Source: Chrysemys picta bellii
Lineage: Eukaryota; Chordata; Testudines; Emydidae
Assembly: GCF_011386835.1 (NCBI RefSeq)
Contig: NC_088792.1
Location: forward strand, 37,748,882-37,812,881
DNA: 64,000 bases
Reading direction: 5' to 3'
Each line of letters opens with the position of its first letter. Positions within the stretch are counted from its first letter, which is position 1. The notes under the pieces were generated by a model. The model had not been told where the DNA came from, ran no database searches, and saw nothing but the letters and a program-made list of their open reading frames with translations. Shown one piece after another: positions 54,483 through 64,000 of the stretch. The translations under genes were made by a program, and so were the position numbers.

Positions 54483-57400
54483 GAACTCTTATCACAGCAT
54501 AGGCCACATTCTACTCTACTTTGAGCTGTGTTGGTGGGTGTTGTGAGCATTTTAATTTGGAGACTTTGCAAGTGAAATACAATTCTCAGTATCTGATCAT
54601 GTACATACAGAGTCACACTGTGCTGTCTGTTTCTCCATACTAAACATGGCTGGCTAATCCCACTTTCCTTTGATAATCACTAGTCACTTCTTATTGTGAC
54701 AAAACTGCCCCTGAATGACCAGTGATGAACTGGACCCTAAAGGACCCTTTGACAGTGGAGCAATAGATCCCAAGAAGAAAACCAATGAAAACATATTGGA
54801 GGGCTTCGTAGTCTCTTGGCTTATATGTCCACACAGGTGCGTAAGGAGGCATGAGCTCTCTTTCCATCCCTGTGTAGACTACCTGGACCTCAAGTCTGGG
54901 TGTACAGGAATAAGCAAGCACAGCAATGGCTAGAATAGGTGGGCAGGAAGTGGGCAAGAGTATGTGACATAAATGACACATTAGTTCTGTTAATAAGCAA
55001 GTCTGACATAATTTGGGTCTTCACGCCTATGACAGCAAGGCAGAAGCTTGGTAGTAGCATCGCTGACTCCTCATGCCGTTTTATGGCTCTGTTGTCCTTT
55101 GTGCAGAGCTCTATTTTAGTTTAGCTGGAAGAATTATGTATGTTCTCGGTGTTGGCACTGGTCATTTTTCAGAAAGGCTGATTCTAGAGCTGACATCATG
55201 TAGGGGTGAGTTCCCTATGTCTGTGATCACTAAAACAGTTCTAAGGAATTCGATGCTTCAAAAAGATTGAGATGACAACTGAAACGCAGTGCACAGCTCC
55301 AGACTAATGCAGCACTGCTTATTACATGAACTGAAATTTTACTAAAGTGTTTTGTGTCTTTAGAATTGTACCAGGCAGCAAAGCTCTAAATCAATTAGCA
55401 CCCTTATTACTTAGGCAGCCAAGAAAGGGAAAATGGAAACACCTGTTACAGGTAGCATTGAATGCGATGTTGCCTAGTAACTCTCAGCAGGGAACAATAT
55501 AAAGTCAGCTAGGTTAGCATTATCGAGGTTATAGATGAGTGAAAATCTGATGGCAGGAAAGCTCTGTGCAGCACAGCTACAATTCTTTCCTTTTATGGTG
55601 TCCTAAGTGCTTAGGAACTGCACAAAGGTATGTACAAGTTTATACAGACATGTGTTTGACAAACAAATTACTGAAAATATCTTTTGCACAGAAGCCTTTG
55701 CACCCATTGTCATCCAATCTCTGAAATGTGTAAAAAGATAGCAAGTCAAATGCCTCTGTGGATCCTTACAGTGAGTGGACGAGGCTTAGTTCTGATGCTA
55801 TTTTTGCATCAGGAAGTACCTAGAGTGAAACGTTTTACCCATGTCTGCTAATGGCACAGGCACAAGGGCATTGTTTAAGGAGGAAGTGAGCTGCTCGTGC
55901 ATCTGAACCATGGTTCCTTGAATGGTTTTAAATATGATTGAGGTTTGGAGTTTAAAAAAACGTTTCCAACTAAGGCCACTTAAGATTTCCTCTGTTAACA
56001 GTGTTTAAAGCCATGGTAGAATGAAAAAGTGATAATTGTGTAAAAACACCTAGCTTGTTTATCCCTGCTTCAGGGCATCATTTCCTTACCAACATAACTG
56101 GAGTCTGAGAGCTGAGTTCTGCTCTGTGCCAACACTACCACTGGTACCATGACCACAATGGAAGTGGCTTGTGTCTTCCCTATTTAGAGGCTGCCAGGGG
56201 CTGGTTTGGACCCCAGTGCAGATTAGAACAGCCCTAAAGTGCACCCTCCATTTCCATATCCCCTATGTGCACTGTGGCAGTGGGAAACAGCCAGGATGTA
56301 GGGCTGCCCCAGCCATCCATCCTCCCGCCCCCTCAATGCTGGGGGCTCCTGAGGGCACGGGTGAGGGTTGAATAGTACAGAGACAGATTGGTGCCTGCAG
56401 AACAGGTTCCCCGTGCCAGTTGATATTCACTGGGAGTTTAAGGAATTTGCACCTACCGTACGGCTCCTTTGTTTTGATGTAGCACAGCCAGCACAAAGAA
56501 GCTATTGGGCAACAACAAATTGTGCCCTGCCTGTCCAGTTACAGCTCTTCCCAATCTGATGGCTTCTTCACTGAAACTACGACAATCTAGATTAAATTCC
56601 AAACAGTTTCATTCCATTTTTGAATTCTGTTTACTTCTGAACTGTTCGCTGTAGTGGGAAAAGGTCTTCCTCTTGCGCTGCTAGAAGAGCCTAGGGCTAA
56701 GGTAACCATGCTCTGAAAATAGGTTTCTGGAAATGGATCGCTTTGACCCTGTAATCTCAAGAAGTGGTGCAATCTAGCTTCAGTGGGGGTAGGTCTGGTC
56801 TGGAGAAAACAGGAAACACAAGAGTTATCTCACATACTGGTCATACTAGGGCCAATGTACCAAGTGTGTAAATCTGCTAACCTTGTAATAAGTCTTAAAG
56901 TCTAAAGTTACTTTCTGATGGCATCCAAGATATGGCGTCCTTTAGCTAAACAAGCTAAGATCTCATTTGGAAGATGGGAGAAGTAACAGACAGAATCAAT
57001 GGTCATTAAATACTTTAGGGATATAAATAAATACTGCTGGGGTGATAGTGGTAAGATTAATTACCCTCACACCTCATTCAATCTAAAATAGGGAGCATAC
57101 CCCGTGAGGGCTCCACTTGCAATCTCAACCCAATTCAATTCTGGAAGAAGAATAAATTTGTCAGAAATGAATCTCGGTGGGAATTGCAGCAATTCCAAGC
57201 CCCTTTTGATTCTGTGGTGCCTGTCTGGGGCTGGGAGAAGGTGTTAATACTTTGGACTTACATTGCCCCACTGCAGAGCTTTGAATTTCTGGGGTCAGTT
57301 GCTCTGTCACAAGTCGCTGCTTTAATGAAATGTCTCTCAGACCTGGAAAAATGCTAATTTGCAGATGTGCATTATTTGCTTTTTAATCAGTATTAAATGA

Positions 57401-57519
57401 GCTCAACATTAAAAAAGCAAACATTTTAACACTGAAAACTACAGGCCACAACTACTTGGATTTACTTTTTAAAGTTAAATGTATAAATTTATGTTAAGTA
57501 CAAGGTAATCATTGAGGTT
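54483..57519. other. No gene recognised
   Basis: Between the C17orf98-like gene and MSRB2. No exon or clear repeat ends identified. Confidence 0.3.
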
Positions 57520-57525
57520 TTTATT
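57520..57525 (-). promoter_or_regulatory. MSRB2: Candidate poly(A) signal of MSRB2
   Basis: AATAAA on the minus strand, about 290 bp past the MSRB2 stop codon, in AT-rich DNA. Confidence 0.4.
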
Positions 57526-57813
57526 TCAACACTTACAAGACAGAGGAACACATCAATGTTCAATTTCATAAACATTTTGTATTATTTCATAGAAACTTAA
57601 ACATTTAGTCAAAACTAATACATTGTACACATTCGTAAAATCAGATTCAAATGAACACAAATATTAGGCTAGAAATTACAATAAATATATTTTTACCAAC
57701 ATTTTCAACATCAATAAAACAAAACTCCAGTGGCACAAAGGATCTGGTAGTGAATTTATGTTTGGTACTAAAATTTGTAGCTTTCACAATAGTACTTAAA
57801 GATCCTTCTCCTA

Positions 57814-57918
57814 CTAGTCTAAGCTTGGTTTAAAGATTAACGAAACACTGTTGATACAGAACCTTTGTCCAGAAGATCTGGGACCATCATCAAACACATG
57901 ACCAAGATGGGCATCACA
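57814..57918 (-). CDS. MSRB2: MSRB2 terminal exon
   Basis: Last coding exon of methionine-R-sulfoxide reductase B2, the mitochondrial enzyme that reduces methionine-R-sulfoxide with a zinc-bound fold. It encodes [20 protein letters not shown] followed by [11 protein letters not shown] and a stop at 57814-57816. Visible family features: the second zinc-site Cys in CDAH, the [10 protein letters not shown] block, and the catalytic Cys in RFCINS. The acceptor is TTTTTCTGTTGCAG. The NSV-L-FKP ending fits MSRB2 better than MSRB1 or MSRB3, and proximity to PTF1A agrees with human 10p12. The exon itself is well preserved; the exon before it is not. Confidence 0.92.
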   Translation of the reverse strand, partial: CDAHLGHVFDDGPRSSGQRFCINSVSLIFKPSLD

Positions 57919-58839
57919 CTGCAACAGAAAAACAATCATTAGTTAAGTGAACACAAATGTCTTCATGGTAGAATATCAGACAGCACTCCATGTTCTGCAG
58001 TGCTATTCCACAACTTAGTTAAGAATGACAGCTCAGGGGGAAAAGAAACCCTACAGGCTACTCGGACATTTCTTTAAGAAAAGATTTTCTACACTCACAG
58101 CATGAGGTTTGGGATCAGCACAAAGCTAACAGCACGTTCACAAGTTGTAAAGACATCCAAAGGAATGTGAGGTTATGAGTTGTTCAAAGAGATCCCAGTC
58201 TTTCCAGGTTAGCAGTAATACACAATAAGATGTACTCACTACAGCACCTGGCCCTGTTTCGGGCAAGATATGACCTGGTTCTGCAGGTCTTATGCATACA
58301 AAGTTCTTGCTAACCTCTATGGAATACTTTGTCAATCCTATCTTCACACCTCTGCTACATGATGAGGCATCGAGTCAGACAAAGTGTGGACAAACATCCA
58401 AGACAGGTTTGTAACAGTTGGTCACATAAAATAATCTCTAGTGGATTGGTGTAATAGATTTTGTTCCTAAATTCCAAGCTGAGTGTACTTAAAAAGATGC
58501 TCACCTTATCTGCCAGATTGTTCCCTCACCCAGAAATGGATTTTTATAGCTGATACTGCTTTGATCTTGACTCTCATATCTAAATCCCAAGGGATGAGAA
58601 ATAAAACTTTTCAGTGGTATCCTAACACTCACAGATACATCGGGACAGACTAATTTACTAACTGCATGGATGCAAACAAAACATATCCACAAAGATTTTA
58701 TATAAATTCACACACCAAGTAACATTTTCAAAAGCACCTGAGTGACTTAGAGGTTTAAGTCCCATTTACTTTCAATGGGCTTAGACACCTAAGTCACTTA
58801 GACATTTTGAAAGTTTTACCCATTGGGGGTTGAGGTGAA
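57919..58839. other. MSRB2 intron, nothing else recognised
   Basis: Single-copy-looking intronic DNA between the MSRB2 terminal exon and the CR1 copy. No further exon found. Confidence 0.4.
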
Positions 58840-60262
58840 TAATCGGCTAAACATGAGCTCCCAATGTGCTTTTGTGCCAAGAGAACTAATTTGATCCTGG
58901 GATGCACAAACCGGGAAATTTTGAGTAGGAAGAGGGGTTATTTTACCTCTGTATTTGGCAATGGTGCCAGGGCCGGCTTTAGGCCGATTCAGCCGATTCG
59001 GCTGAATTGGGCCCCGCGCTAAGAGGGCCCCGCGCCACAACTCTCCACCCCGCCCCCAGCTCACTTCCCCCTCCTCCCCTACCCTGCATGCTCCGCCCCC
59101 TGCTCCTCCCCCACCCCTGCTTCCCGCGAATCAGAGGTTCGCAGGAAGTCTGAAAAGAAGCAGGGGCGGGCGGCAGCACCTGGTAAGCTGAGTCAGGGGT
59201 GAGGGAGGGGGACGTGAGATGCACTCCGGGGAGGCGCGGCGCGGCCCAGTCCAGCCCCGGCCGAGCACCTCCAGCCCCAGCAGCTCCGGCCCTGGGGCAC
59301 CAGCCCCGATTCTGGCCGAGCGCGCTGGCCCGGCCCGCTCACCTCGGCTCTGTCCCGGCCCCCGCGGCTCGGCTCGGGTCCAGCCCGGCTCCCTTGGCTC
59401 GGCCCGGGCCCGGCCCCCGCAACTCGGCTCGGGCCCGGCTCGGCTCGGCCCAGGCCCGGCCCCTCGGCTCGGCCCGGGCCCGGCTCAGCCCCCCGGCCCG
59501 GCTCGGGTCTAGCCCGTGTCTGGCCCCCCGGCTCGGCTCGGGTCCAGTCCGGCTCGGGCCCGGCCCCCCAGCTCAGCTCCAGCCCGGCCACGGCTGAGCG
59601 GCTCCGGGCCAGACCCAAGCCCCATGACCCCGGCTGGAGCTCCGGCCGGAGCGCAGCCCGATTCCTGGGGGCGGGATTTGTGGCAAGCCACGCCCCCAGG
59701 AATCGGGCCCCACTCTTGCTAAAGCCGGCCCTGAATGGTGCACTCACTGCTAGAACACTTTGCCCAGTTCTGGTGCCCACAATTCAAGAAGGAGGTTGAT
59801 AAATTGGAGAGAGTTCAGAGAAGAGCCACAAGAATAATTAAGGGGTTAGAAAACATTCCTTATAGTGAAAGACTCGAAGAGCTCGATCTATTTAGTTTAA
59901 TAAAGACTGTGGATGACTTGAGTACAGTCTATAAGTATTTTATGGGGAACATATATTTAATACTGGGTTCTTCAATCTAGCACAGAAAGGTATAACAATC
60001 CAGTGACTGGTAGTTGAAGCTAGACAATTCAGACTGTAATTAAGATGTACATTTTTGACAGTGAGGGTTACTAATCATTGGAACAATTTACTAAGGTTTA
60101 TGGTCGATTCTCCACCACTGACCATTTTTAAATCCAAGACTGGGTGTTTTTCTAAAGATATTCTACATTGGTGAAGTTCTATGGCCTGTGTTATGCAGGA
60201 GGTCAGACTAGATGATCACAGTGATAGATTCCAGGCCAAAAGGGACCAATCTCTAGATATTG
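58840..60262 (+). mobile_element. CR1-type LINE, split by a hAT element
   Basis: Left part 58840-58959 (TTTGATCCTGGGATGCACAA, TTATTTTACCTCTGTATTTG). The right part from 59742 translates as HFAQFWCPQFKKEVDKLERV, QRRATRIIKGLENIPYSERL and EELDLFSLI, the usual CR1/L3-class C-terminal region, then ends near GGTCAGACTAGATGATCACA. Stops and shifts are frequent. It ends about 90 bp from the degenerate MSRB2 exon. Confidence 0.82.
58968..59733. mobile_element. hAT-type element with expanded GC-rich interior
   Basis: A 766-bp element with ends CAGGGCCGGCTTTAGG and GCTAAAGCCGGCCCTG. The octamer AATGGTGC is perfectly duplicated (58960-58967 and 59734-59741). The interior from about 59320 to 59600 is an irregular tandem array of GGCTCGGCCCGGGCC-type units. 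Subterminal GCCGATTCAGCCGATTCGGC forms a palindrome. No transposase. Confidence 0.94.
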
Positions 60263-60351
60263 TTATATGGCAAACTATGCAGACAATGATAGAAAGATGA
60301 GGAAAGAAGAAAACACCATAAAAAAGTCCTTCTGTACCACCTTCAAGATAC

Positions 60352-60498
60352 TTGTTTGCAAATGACTTCCATGCTGGTTGATCCTAATGAGGTATCTGGA
60401 CACCTCAGGATATTGGTATTGTTTTCATCTGTACCACATGCACCAAAAGCTTCCGAAAATAAAGCCCATCCTTGCTGGAATTGTATTTCTTCTCTGAA
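60352..60498 (-). pseudogene. MSRB2: MSRB2 penultimate exon, degenerate and frameshifted
   Basis: Read on the minus strand, the exon starts SEKKYNSSK, then shifts frame and continues [23 protein letters not shown] and MEVICKQ, ending at CAA before GTATCT. This matches the MSRB2 order SSEKKY, GTGWPSFSEAHG, ILRRLDTSLGS, VVCKQ recalled from human, and CAA joins in phase with TGT of the terminal exon. Differences: a one-base loss within the GTGWPSF motif (147 nt instead of 148), WPSF changed to WALF, the Cys after KKY changed to Asn, and EAH to EAF. GWPSF and its neighbours shape the MsrB active site, so function is probably lost even if the frame loss is a sequencing error. The acceptor (CTCAATAG) is weak. 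Confidence 0.8.
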
Positions 60499-62249
60499 CT
60501 ATTGAGGACAGCAGATCTTGTTATTAATCAAGAATATAGATGTTAAATAGACTTTTTTTGTTGCTTTCAATAGGAAAAACTAGCTTTCCCTTCTACTCTC
60601 TCCCTCACCTTTGTTTTTGTTTGTTTGTTTTTTAAATAGCATTTGGCTCAATAAGCATCTTTTTCAGTGCAGCATCACTGTTCCAGAACCTTTTCACCTA
60701 ATAGATTTCTTGTTCTTTCTACAGTACAGGCTTCTGTCCCATCAATGGTGGTCCAGCCTGCTACAGTGTTTGAAAATGGCTTTCCAAATAGCTAAACGCA
60801 CTAGGCACTTTCTGTAGAGCCCCAAAGGCCACAATTCAAAACCTTATGCTTCCAAGTACATTATTTTAAAAAAATCAAGATTGAAAATTACAGTAAGTTT
60901 TGGAGTCTCATTAGTTTAACCTGCCAGACAAGGTTTATACATCAGAGCAACTGCTGCTTGAAACAGCAAAAGCGACAAGGTGTAACTAAAAAAAGTTCGG
61001 CAGATCAATTCTACACAAGTCTATGGAGCTTTCTAGAATACAATGATCTACTGCCCCCAAGAGGTGACAATTGGCATTACAGAGACAACTACTATTTGTG
61101 GTTAAACAGGAACTGGAAAAAAATATGCTGAAAATGTTAGGAGACTGGGGTGGGGAATCCTTGAGCCAACCTTTGCTCATAAGATACAATTCAAAATTCT
61201 GTCGGGAGGAAAAATAAAGTCAAAGATAATGCAAATCAATATAGCTAATCAATAGAAAAACTGAAGATTTTACCTCAATCACAGAACAGCATGGCATGAA
61301 AAATATATGGTATTCAAGAATGAAACAATTTCAGTTTATTTGCCTTAGGGTTCCTTTTTACGTGTGTTTTAATTCTCCAAGTAGACATTTAAAAAGAGAA
61401 CACTACAGTTAATAGATGGGATTATTACTAATACAGAACTAGTTCCACATTCATCTTAAAATCTATTATAAATTATGATCAAAGTAATAGTTTTAGACTT
61501 CAATTAGTACAAAGGAATCTAAAAGTTCCCTCCTTTATAAATAAAGTAGGATTTATTAATGACAGTAATTCAAAATTGTTCATTTCTACGGATAAGAGAT
61601 TTGTACATCATTGCAACAAATCATGACTGATTGCACTACTATGATAAATATATCAAAGAACAAATCCTGAAGGTCTCCACCCAGGTTTTTATTCTCTTAT
61701 TCCAGGGCCAGCTTTCTCAATGCTCCCCAAAAATCTATGCTCACAGTGGCACCTAGTGGTAGACAGAGACACTGCCACCATTGAATAGTTTCCAGTAGCA
61801 GAAGGGAGTCTTTTATCACAAATGCTCTAAAGTGAAACATTTAATTAAGATAATATACATGTTATGGTGGGGCATGAAAGACTGACAAAATCTTATTTCT
61901 GTGCCTTTCAGAAAGACATATTAATATCTGATACATTTAATGTTTCTAAAATGGCAATTTTCACTTTAATTCAAGTCAAAAATAGCAATGTGTGTCTGGC
62001 ACATCATTTGTAAATAACTGTAAATATTTTACAAGCAATATAATCTTTGCAAGTAAATGAGAGACTGTAGCGAAGGAATGACTGGAGGATCACTCTTCTA
62101 AGGGCTACTGCTCCATCTATTACACAAAGTATTATTGAAAATGCTCAGCTACAGGTTTGCAAAAGATGCACAGAGTTTGGTCCCCAACACCCAGGGATCT
62201 CAGGGGTCTGCTAGAAGCCAGGACTGATTATCACACAGAGACATACAGT
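60499..62249. other. MSRB2 upstream intron, no earlier exon found
   Basis: Searched on the minus strand for the CxxC exon of MSRB2 (YHCVCC-like) and the GTEPPF segment; none was convincing. These exons may lie beyond the window or be lost. Confidence 0.35.
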
Positions 62250-62524
62250 CAGGGCTGGCTCCAGCTTTTTTGCTGTCCCAAGCGGCGAAGCGAAAAAAAA
62301 AAAAAAAAAGATAAAGCCTATCGGCGGCACTTTGGCTTCATTCTTCTGCAGCAATTCAGCAGCGGGTCCTTCACTCCCTCTTCCTCTTCGGCAGCAGCTC
62401 AAAGAGGAAGAGAGGGACTGTGGGACCCGCCGTCAAATTGCCACCGAAGACCCGGACGTGCAGCCCCTTTCCATTGGCCACCCCAAGCGCCTGCTTCCTT
62501 CGCTGGTGCCTGGAGCCGGCCCTG
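62250..62524. mobile_element. hAT-type element, CAGGGCYGGC-end family
   Basis: A 275-bp element with ends CAGGGCTGGCTCCAG and CTGGAGCCGGCCCTG, nearly perfect inverted repeats. Flanks CATACAGT and TACCCAGT match at five of eight positions, so the target copy has decayed. It contains a run of about 18 A near 62292-62310. Confidence 0.82.
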
Positions 62525-62963
62525 TACCCAGTGCATCTGCACTGTACTGCAAGGCTTCAACTGAACCAGTTCTCCAGGGGCTCCTCCATCTGTCACCTGC
62601 TGAGGGAAACATGCCCCCTCATCTCATGGGGGTATTCGACAGTACTACAGAGGCTCACAGCAGGAAAGTTAACAGAGCCTGCAGATTCCCCACATGGGTT
62701 GGCGAAGGGACGTTATGTGGTCCCCAGTCCTGCCCCACTCCAGCTATGCAAGGCTCTCTGCAGCATCTGGGACAGCTTTGCCCCAACACATGTGGGCAGG
62801 GGAAGAGCCACATGCAGCTTCCTAAGGCATGGCCTGAGCCAATACAGGCATCTGGTTACAACTTCATCTAGTTCGGCTGCTTCTTTTTGTCTGTTTTTAA
62901 TAGTTTTATTTCCAGAACACAAGAATAAGCTCTACGTATTGATACACTAACTCCCCATCACTG
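62525..62963. other. No gene recognised
   Basis: Unclassified DNA between two small repeats. The overlapping frames lack domains. Confidence 0.3.
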
Positions 62964-63081
62964 GGGTGACCAGACATCCCGATTTTATATGGACAGTCCC
63001 GATATTTGGGGCTTTTTCTATATGGGCACCTATTACTCCCCACCCCCATCCCAATTTTTCACACTTTCTAGCTGGTCACTC
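62964..63081. mobile_element. Palindrome-ended TA-flanked MITE, older copy
   Basis: 118 bp, starts GGGTGACCAGACATCCC and ends CTAGCTGGTCACTC. TA on the right; the left flank has mutated to TG. Same family as 40908 and 52278 but more diverged. Confidence 0.8.
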
Positions 63082-63819
63082 TACCACCACCGCTCCACAC
63101 ATAGTACATGAAAATCACAACAGAATATTGATAAATTGTCAAGAAACAACCACATTTCCTTACATTTATCCTTCTGTTCATTTAAATGGGATGATACTCT
63201 GTAAGGGCCCTATCTGAAACCTAGTGAAGTCAATGGAAATTTTTCCACTACAACCCCAACCGGTTTTGGATCTGTCCCTAAATTTGCTAGTTCATTCAGT
63301 CTTCTACACCAGTTTTACAATGTTTAAGCCTTGCTGGAGAGGTTTTCTATTTTCAAAAGATCAATCTTCTGAGCTATTAAACCAGCTTTCAAACAGAAAT
63401 TGTCCCTGTGTGGTTTACTAGTAAGTACATCCCTTAGATTATCTAACAGAAACATTTTAGTAGCCACAAAAATACTGCTGTTCAAGATCATATTTGTCCT
63501 TTGAAGTACTTAATCGCAGAATTTATGGATAACTGGACTTTCCCAAAACATATGCATTAGATTAGCCTTCACCATACTATACCTCCAACACGTCATTTGC
63601 TTTGATTTTTATTTTAGCCATCCTTGATAGAGTCCCGATAATTCTTAAAATGCTTTTTGTAGTAGAAATCTCAGCTGTATGGTTATTGAAGGTTTGAGGT
63701 TTGATTAAAACTCCGTAATTCGCTATCTATGAAGGTTGAGATCTTTGTTCCATGTCTTTTGAACCTTTTTCACTGAGCATATGGTAGCAGAGAGTAATAA
63801 GCATATATATATATAAGTG

Positions 63820-63866
<47 letters not shown>

Positions 63867-64000
63867 CTTTTTGTTTGGCTAAAAGCCTTGGCTAAAAGTC
63901 TGATGCATTTTAAAAAATAAACATTTTTTTTATTGTGAAGTTCTTTGTGTGTGTGTGTACAGCTAAGCTAAACAATGATGAATTATTCTCTTTTCAAATA
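63082..64000. other. No gene recognised; AT/AC simple repeat at 63803-63863
   Basis: Unclassified DNA with an (AT)n run interrupted once (63803-63831) passing into (AC)n (63831-63862), and a short (GT)n at about 63946-63958. Confidence 0.6.

Noticed and set aside
59193..59780. 195-codon minus-strand frame rich in Gly, Pro, Arg
   Set aside because: Lies inside the GC-rich array of a hAT element with exact target copies.
61690..61790. Possible earlier MSRB2 exon (CxxC segment) on the minus strand
   Set aside because: Only a CHCEH-like scrap resembles it; the surrounding residues and phase do not fit.

Overview
The window reads as vertebrate genomic DNA, most likely a turtle (or a close archosaur relative). 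Coding exons are small and widely spaced. The interspersed repeats are CR1 LINEs, hAT-type elements with 8-bp target duplications, Harbinger-like elements with TTA targets, a Penelope-like element and a Gmr1-like LTR retrotransposon. No prokaryotic-style genes are present, and most long open frames on either strand are chance frames in GC-rich or repeat DNA.

Three cellular genes are visible. (1) PTF1A lies on the minus strand: exon 1 at 3051-3693, a 491-bp intron, exon 2 at 2357-2559. Exon 2 is intact. Exon 1 is recognisable end to end but carries six single-base excesses that break the frame. (2) A three-exon plus-strand gene (39768-40022, 40525-40624, 53997-54154) encodes a protein of about 170 residues related to human C17orf98 (DUF4542 family). 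It has a consensus RFX X-box 110 bp upstream of its ATG, which points to a cilium or sperm-tail role. (3) Two exons of MSRB2 lie on the minus strand (60352-60498 and 57814-57918). The terminal exon is well conserved, but the exon before it has lost the family's core motif and its frame. PTF1A beside MSRB2 matches the human chromosome 10p12 neighbourhood.

Layout: 1-2000, DNA downstream of PTF1A with a GC-rich patch; 2000-4000, PTF1A and its promoter; 4000-17500, upstream DNA with scattered hAT, CR1 and Harbinger-like copies, including a three-level nest at 14891-16990; 17500-19650, a GC/CpG-rich block about 14-15.5 kb upstream of PTF1A, where the mouse gene has its autoregulatory enhancer; 21450-33760, repeat-rich DNA (hAT in CR1, GC-rich imperfect repeats, Penelope-like element); 33770-39640, mostly unique DNA; 39640-54154, the C17orf98-like gene, whose 13.4-kb second intron holds CR1 copies, a young complete LTR element (44473-51178) and an 84-bp-arm hairpin; 57500-60500, MSRB2 exons around a CR1 split by a hAT element; the rest is unclassified DNA with small repeats.

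The LTR element has a perfect 5-bp target duplication. Its two LTRs have the same length once one later insertion is removed, and only a few base differences were seen. Its single 1409-codon frame fills the interior with Gag (SCAN-like), a zinc knuckle and a protease-like motif, but no complete reverse transcriptase or integrase.
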